From 1-14-0-10-37-14 sp037130845 (GTDB lineage Bacteria > Patescibacteriota > Patescibacteriia > Patescibacteriales > Patescibacteriaceae): 7,621 nt of DNA. Positions within the stretch are counted from its first letter, which is position 1. Each line of letters opens with the position of its first letter. A program made the position numbers and the translations under genes. Positions 4,261 through 7,621 of this stretch are shown here, piece after piece. Location: assembly GCA_037130845.1 (NCBI GenBank), contig JBAXSE010000035.1:1-7621 (forward strand). The letters run 5' to 3'. A model generated the notes under the pieces. That model saw only the letters and a list, made by a program, of their open reading frames with translations. It was not told the DNA's origin and did not search any database.

Positions 4261-6330
4261 TTACTCCAGGTGCGCCTTATTGCTTATTTCTGCCAATTTC
4301 TGGTTCAAGGAAGCTAATTCTGTTTGCGTGCAGTTTGTCGCCAGCCAGCGAGCGGCATCGCGGGCTTCTTGCATTAGAGCAAAGTCAAACAGGCTGGCTA
4401 TCTTGAGTTCGGGAAAGCCTTTTTGAACCGTGCCATAGACTTCACCTGGACCGCGGAACTTGAGATCTTCTTGGGCCAAGGCAAAGCCTGAATTATATTT
4501 GGTCATCGCCTCAAGGCGCTGGCGGCTTTTGTCGGACAAATCGCCTGCCAACAAATAACAATACGACTGATGCGCTCCTCTGCCCACACGGCCGCGATAT
4601 TGATGCAGCTGGGCTAAACCAAAAGACTCGGCTGATTCGATTAACATCACTGTCGCATTCGGTACATCTACGCCAACTTCTACCACTGCGGTCGCTACGA
4701 TTAATTGGATTTGTCCTGAGGCGAAATCAGCCATCACCTGGTCTTTGGCCTTAGGCGTCAGCTTGCCATGCAGCAGGCCGATTTCGATATTGGCAAAAGC
4801 AGGGTCATTCTTGAGACGCTCGTATTCTTCTTTGACCGACTTAGTTCCAAAGTTATCAGCCGGATCAATCAAAGGACAAATAACAAAAGCTTGACGGCCG
4901 GCAGAAATTTCGGCTGCCACCATACCATAGGCTCGGTGCCGTTCGTGGTCCGCCACTACCTCGGTAATTATGGGCAAGCGATTCTTTGGCATTTCGGGTA
5001 TCAACGAAACAGCCAGATCGTCATAAAGAGACAAGGCCAAAGTGCGCGGTATGGGGGTTGCGGTCATGGATAATAAATGAGGCTCAAAATTTGTATCGCT
5101 AGCCTTAGCCTTATCCGACAATGCCTGGCGTTGTTCTACGCCAAAGCGATGCTGTTCATCAATAATAACCAAAGCAAGATCGGGGTACTCCAGATCCGCC
5201 TGGATCAAGGCATGAGTGCCGATAATTACTTGCGCCTCTTTGACAATCTTATCGGCCTTTATCTTCTTGCCATCAGTTGATTGAGAATATTTTTTATCCG
5301 AACCGGTCAGCAGGCCGACTCTAATGCCTAAAGGCATCAACAAGCGGCTGATTGATTGATAATGCTGCTTGGCTAAAATTTCGGTTGGCGCCATTAATGC
5401 GGCCTGGCGATTATTCAATACAACATTAAGCATGGCGATAACGGCGACTATAGTCTTGCCCGAGCCGACATCACCTTGCAATAAGCGCATCATCGGCTTG
5501 TCCTTCGCCAGGTCTTGCAGTATTTCCCATGCGGCTTGGCGCTGGCCCGTTGTCAAGGCAAAAGGCAAAGAAGCCACAAATTTTCGAGTAGCCTCTTCTT
5601 GGAATTCAATCGCCTTAGCCTTGGTTTGCTCCAGACGCAATTTAACCAGTTGGGAGCGATATTGCACCAATAGCAGTTCATCAAAAGCCAGACGATGGCG
5701 GGCTGAATCCAAGTCTTTTTGATTCTTAGGGAAGTGCACCTGCAAGATTGCTTGGTTATAGGCCGACAAGTTGTAACGCTTAAGCATCTCATCGGGGAGC
5801 CACTCAGGCAGCTCTCCTGCTAGCTGTATCGCTTCTTTGATCCAGAAACGAAGTTGCTTTTGCGTCAATCCGGCAGTCAATGGATAATTCGGGATTAGTC
5901 CTTGGGTGTGGATAGACAAACCATTAACAATTTTCTCATAAGACGGAGAACTAAAATATAGACCGGCGAAATCTTCGTCGACTTTGCCGCTAATTGATAA
6001 TTGATCACCAGCCTTGATGGTTGTAGCGATAAAGGGCTGATTAAACCAAACCGCCTTGATTGTATCGCTGTCATCACTGATTAATGCCTCGGTAATGCTG
6101 ATCCGTTTGCGCGGGCTGCGTTTGCTGTCTATCATCTCGACCGTGCCGGTAATATTGCAGCGCTCCCCGGCTTTCAATTGGTTGATTTTTTTTGTCTCGG
6201 TAAAATCATCATAGCGAAAAGGATAGTAGCCTAGTAGATCGGCGACTGTCCGTATATCCAGTTTGCGTAATTTGGGCGCGGAAGCCTTGCCGACCTTGGG
6301 CAAAGACTCGATAGATGTTTGTGTATCCAT
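4261..6330 (-). CDS. recG: ATP-dependent DNA helicase RecG
   Basis: RecG is a superfamily 2 DNA translocase that regresses stalled replication forks and processes Holliday junctions and R-loops. The product has 689 residues, close to the 693 of E. coli RecG. The N-terminal wedge/OB region spans about 1-245 (SLPKVG near the start, an OB-like beta region at about 55-130). The helicase motifs are in order: Walker A GDVGSGKT (286-293), APTEILA (314-320), DEQH box (391-394), TAT (423-425), HGKL (521-524), the VATAVVEVGVDVP block (545-557), and QYRGRVGR (577-584). The RecG-specific TRG-type segment (EDLKFRGPGEVYGTVQKG, 621-638) follows. No residue expected for activity looks missing. The ATG at 6328-6330 has no Shine-Dalgarno sequence. 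It stands alone between a promoter-less 3' neighbour and a strong terminator upstream, so it should have its own promoter. Confidence 0.98.
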   Translation of the reverse strand: MDTQTSIESLPKVGKASAPKLRKLDIRTVADLLGYYPFRYDDFTETKKINQLKAGERCNITGTVEMIDSKRSPRKRISITEALISDDSDTIKAVWFNQPFIATTIKAGDQLSISGKVDEDFAGLYFSSPSYEKIVNGLSIHTQGLIPNYPLTAGLTQKQLRFWIKEAIQLAGELPEWLPDEMLKRYNLSAYNQAILQVHFPKNQKDLDSARHRLAFDELLLVQYRSQLVKLRLEQTKAKAIEFQEEATRKFVASLPFALTTGQRQAAWEILQDLAKDKPMMRLLQGDVGSGKTIVAVIAMLNVVLNNRQAALMAPTEILAKQHYQSISRLLMPLGIRVGLLTGSDKKYSQSTDGKKIKADKIVKEAQVIIGTHALIQADLEYPDLALVIIDEQHRFGVEQRQALSDKAKASDTNFEPHLLSMTATPIPRTLALSLYDDLAVSLIPEMPKNRLPIITEVVADHERHRAYGMVAAEISAGRQAFVICPLIDPADNFGTKSVKEEYERLKNDPAFANIEIGLLHGKLTPKAKDQVMADFASGQIQLIVATAVVEVGVDVPNATVMLIESAESFGLAQLHQYRGRVGRGAHQSYCYLLAGDLSDKSRQRLEAMTKYNSGFALAQEDLKFRGPGEVYGTVQKGFPELKIASLFDFALMQEARDAARWLATNCTQTELASLNQKLAEISNKAHLE

Positions 6331-6337
6331 GGTAGAT

Positions 6338-6343
6338 AGTATA
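6338..6343 (-). promoter_or_regulatory. Possible -10 element of recG (leaderless start)
   Basis: TATACT on the minus strand (5 of 6 to consensus) ends 7 nt before the A of the recG ATG, which is where transcription would start. No well-placed -35 is seen; TTGTAT at 6371-6366 would need a 22-nt spacer, or 18 nt to an alternative TATATA. A leaderless mRNA would explain the missing Shine-Dalgarno sequence. Confidence 0.4.
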
Positions 6344-6369
6344 TATAAGAAATCTAAATATTGGAATAC

Positions 6370-6400
6370 AAAAAAAGCATCAATAAGTGATGCTTTTTTT
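6370..6400. terminator. Strong symmetric terminator between tRNA-Arg and recG
   Basis: A perfect 13-bp stem (6370-6382 AAAAAAAGCATCA with 6388-6400 TGATGCTTTTTTT) encloses a 5-nt loop. The A and T runs make it active in either direction. For the minus-strand layout it ends the tRNA-Arg transcript and insulates recG. Confidence 0.88.
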
Positions 6401-6461
6401 AAAAAGATAATATTTTTTTACTTCTAACAGATCCCAGGGAAGGCTGAGATAAATAAACATG

Positions 6462-6533
6462 TGGTCTCGACAGGAATCGAACCTGTATCACCAGCTCCGC
6501 AAGCTAATGTCCTATCCGTTGAACGACGAGACC
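6462..6533 (-). tRNA. tRNA-Arg(GCG)
   Basis: A 72-nt cloverleaf reads on the minus strand. The acceptor GGTCTCG pairs with CGAGACC, with discriminator A at 6462. The D stem is GTTC/GGAC with an A in the D loop near position 20. The anticodon stem TTAGC/GCTGG (two T-G pairs) encloses TTGCGGA, which gives anticodon GCG with G37. The T stem ACAGG/CCTGT encloses TTCGATT. GCG reads arginine codons CGC and CGU. C35, G36 and A20 fit arginine identity. CCA is not encoded. Bacteria usually decode CGU/CGC/CGA with an ACG anticodon edited to inosine, so GCG is unusual. Confidence 0.93.
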
Positions 6534-6545
6534 ATGTAATGCAAA

Positions 6546-6563
6546 TACCGTCAAACCACGGTA
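6546..6563 (-). terminator. Short hairpin after the small membrane-protein gene
   Basis: TACCGT (6546-6551) pairs with ACGGTA (6558-6563) around a 6-nt loop. On the minus strand it is followed by only TTTG, so termination would be weak. It lies between the membrane-protein stop (6602) and tRNA-Arg. Readthrough could supply the tRNA transcript, for which I see no clear promoter of its own. Confidence 0.4.
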
Positions 6564-6601
6564 ACTGCTAGAAAATAATTTACAATAAAAATATAAAAGT
6601 G

Positions 6602-7111
6602 TCAAATCTTCAAAATTCTGGCAAAAAAGTCAGTATTTGACTCATCCGTGCGATCAAGATCTTCCTTTAAATACCGTATTAGCAGGTTACGCACCTCGAT
6701 TGGGTCCATTTCGTCCATTTGGATGCTATAACGAGGTCGAAAGAAGCCATGATGCGTCAAATAAAGGACTTTAAGGTCTTCGGCTGGCTTGAATATGATA
6801 GAAAAATTGGTAAAATCATCATAATCGAAGAATGTATCATCAATTACGATGCCTTCGGTGCCGATAATAAAATCAACGAGCCTTGGTTCATGTGAGTCGT
6901 CTATCATTAATACAACGGTAGCAAGGATAATTATCAAGGCAAACAAAAAATTGGTGCTAGAAAACATGAAATTAGGCGTTTTAAAGCACAAAAACAACAA
7001 AACAGCATCAATTATAATCAATAAAACATACCAAATTTTTTCTCGATCATGCTTTATGAATTCAGGTATTTGCCACGATGCGAGTTCCTGGCCGTAATTA
7101 GCTCCCGCCAT
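6602..7111 (-). CDS. Small two-helix membrane protein, DUF5673-like
   Basis: The product has 169 residues. A short cytoplasmic N-terminus carries a W..PEF motif (13-18), followed by membrane helices at about 27-43 and 54-70, then a soluble C-terminal domain (about 75-150). That domain has an IGTEGIVIDD...FDYDDF strand region and a terminal DPIEVRNLLIRYL helix (136-148). From memory this layout, with two helices, a 'ligand-like' beta domain and a DP.EVR helix, resembles the DUF5673 proteins seen in CPR bacteria. The family has no assigned function and the match needs a profile search. The ATG at 7109-7111 lacks a Shine-Dalgarno sequence; a promoter at 7151-7179 gives a leader of about 33 nt. 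The TGA at 6602 is followed by a weak hairpin and then tRNA-Arg. Confidence 0.75.
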   Translation of the reverse strand: MAGANYGQELASWQIPEFIKHDREKIWYVLLIIIDAVLLFLCFKTPNFMFSSTNFLFALIIILATVVLMIDDSHEPRLVDFIIGTEGIVIDDTFFDYDDFTNFSIIFKPAEDLKVLYLTHHGFFRPRYSIQMDEMDPIEVRNLLIRYLKEDLDRTDESNTDFFARILKI

Positions 7112-7120
7112 ATGAGTAAA

Positions 7121-7149
7121 TTGACAATAGTGGTTTCTTAAGTTATATT
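7121..7149 (+). promoter_or_regulatory. Plus-strand promoter, probably for tRNA-Ser
   Basis: TTGACA (7121-7126), a 17-nt spacer, TATATT (7144-7149): perfect -35 and 5 of 6 at -10. Initiation near 7156 would give a leader of over 200 nt before tRNA-Ser at 7372. The leader contains AT-rich repeats and GC hairpins. It overlaps the oppositely directed promoter at 7151-7179. Confidence 0.6.
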
Positions 7150-7150
7150 A

Positions 7151-7179
7151 ATCATAGCAAAAAATAGTTTGCATAGCAA
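7151..7179 (-). promoter_or_regulatory. Promoter of the small membrane-protein gene
   Basis: On the minus strand TTGCTA (7179-7174), 17 nt, TATGAT (7156-7151) with TGC before it (extended -10). The -35 matches only 4 of 6, partly offset by the extended -10. Initiation near 7144 falls inside the -10 of the plus-strand promoter. Confidence 0.6.
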
Positions 7180-7186
7180 CAAGCCA

Positions 7187-7222
7187 GTTTATAAAGTTTA
7201 TAAAGTTCGTAAAGTTTATAAA
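7187..7222. repeat. Four tandem 9-mers of GTTTATAAA
   Basis: GTTTATAAA occurs at 7187, 7196 and 7214, with one variant GTTCGTAAA at 7205. Each contains the self-complementary 8-mer TTTATAAA, so palindromes repeat every 9 bp. They lie between the divergent promoters and tRNA-Ser and could be binding sites or simple slippage repeats. Confidence 0.85.
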
Positions 7223-7274
7223 ATTAGATGTATAAACTCTTTTTTATAATATAAACCTAGAGATCTGCTAGATT

Positions 7275-7321
7275 CGCCCGAGGCGGACCACTTTATTTGT
7301 CATTCCCGCGAAGGCGGGAAT
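7275..7321. repeat. Two intergenic GC palindromes
   Basis: CGCC-CGA-GGCG at 7275-7285 is a short 4-bp hairpin. ATTCCCGC-GAAG-GCGGGAAT at 7302-7321 is a perfect 8-bp hairpin that fits the pattern ATTCCC-N8-GGGAAT known from Neisseria dRS3 repeats. They differ in sequence from the tRNA-Lys palindrome. Both lie in the presumed leader of tRNA-Ser. Confidence 0.85.
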
Positions 7322-7371
7322 CTAAACAATAAATACAGCACAAAACGTTATTTAAGAGCATTGATAACCAT

Positions 7372-7458
7372 GGAGAGGTGCCAGAGTGGCCGAATGGGGC
7401 ATCCTGCTAAGATGTTAACTGAGCAATCGGTTCGAGGGTTCGAATCCCTCCCTCTCCG
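7372..7458 (+). tRNA. tRNA-Ser(GCU)
   Basis: An 87-nt class II tRNA. The acceptor GGAGAGG pairs with CCTCTCC, with discriminator G at 7458, typical of serine. The anticodon stem GCATC/GATGT encloses CTGCTAA, which gives anticodon GCT, reading AGC and AGU. The long variable arm AACTGA-GCAA-TCGGTT pairs over 6 bp and is the serine identity element. The T stem GAGGG/CCCTC encloses TTCGAAT. CCA is not encoded (CAATTT follows). It is the only clear plus-strand gene in the window. Confidence 0.95.
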
Positions 7459-7621
7459 CAATTTTTCGAAAAGGGTTTCGGAACCAAAAATATGGTCGGC
7501 ACGAAGTGCCGTCTGTTCTGAATTCCCCCCAAAAAGTCCTGAATCCAAAAGGGCTCGCCACGCAGAGCGTGGCTCAAAAAGTACGGTTCGATCTTTAATT
7601 AAAAAGTTCGAACCGACTTTT
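7459..7621. other. Gene-free stretch with a series of hairpins after tRNA-Ser
   Basis: I see no gene here. After a TTTTT run at 7462-7466 come several inverted repeats. CGGCAC-GAA-GTGCCG lies at 7497-7511, and GCCACGC-AGA-GCGTGGC at 7557-7573. A long imperfect stem spans 7577-7621: AAAAGT, a bulged A, then CGGTTCGA, pairing with TCGAACCG and ACTTTT around a 16-nt loop. AAAAAGT occurs three times (7531, 7576, 7601). The last hairpin could terminate transcription in either direction. The window ends inside it. Confidence 0.75.

Noticed and set aside
4768..5722. Plus-strand frames opposite recG
   Set aside because: They are shadows of the recG coding strand, with no domain, start signal or promoter of their own.
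7348..7548. 66-codon minus-strand reading frame
   Set aside because: It runs antisense through tRNA-Ser; the RGRDSNPR stretch is the familiar translation of the reverse complement of a tRNA T arm and acceptor. It is an artefact, not a gene.

Overview
The window looks like part of a Patescibacteria (Candidate Phyla Radiation, CPR) chromosome. This is an inference. It rests on two small VirB2/TrbC-like two-helix pilin proteins of a type common in CPR genomes, a small membrane protein resembling a CPR family, tRNA genes without an encoded CCA end, and many short GC-rich palindromes between otherwise AT-leaning genes. No 16S or ribosomal gene is present to settle the lineage.

Layout. (1) Positions 1-834 hold an unusual tRNA-Lys locus on the minus strand. 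One intact tRNA-Lys(UUU) sits among three broken tRNA-Lys pieces, all carrying the same 16-bp GC palindrome in place of 8 nt of the anticodon arm. Two identical 82-codon GIY-YIG endonuclease genes lie in a 307-bp tandem repeat with tRNA 5' halves, and a five-copy heptamer repeat lies just upstream. (2) Positions 859-3346 hold a minus-strand cell-surface cluster. It has a strong consensus promoter, an unrecognised membrane protein with a GTG start, a terminator with a second promoter nested in it, a short pilin-like protein, and a Cys-rich secreted domain fused to the same pilin-like membrane module. A terminator closes the cluster. (3) Positions 3384-4220 hold a monocistronic gene for an unrecognised protein with two C-x2-C...H-x2-C metal-binding-like modules, with its own promoter and terminator. 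(4) Positions 4261-6343 hold recG, full length with all helicase motifs. (5) Positions 6370-7179 hold a 13-bp terminator hairpin, a tRNA-Arg with the uncommon GCG anticodon, and a small two-helix membrane protein. (6) Positions 7121-7621 hold a plus-strand promoter, AT- and GC-rich palindromic repeats, tRNA-Ser(GCU) and a cluster of hairpins running to the window edge.

How the parts may work together. The two pilin-like proteins and the upstream membrane protein probably belong to one envelope structure, but no ATPase or channel gene of a secretion system is in view. RecG is housekeeping replication-fork repair. The best candidate for something undescribed is the first 830 bases: an arrangement in which a GIY-YIG nuclease gene, a GC palindrome and tRNA-Lys fragments have been amplified together while one intact tRNA was kept. 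It resembles a minimal homing or palindrome-mobilising element, but mobility is not demonstrated by the sequence.
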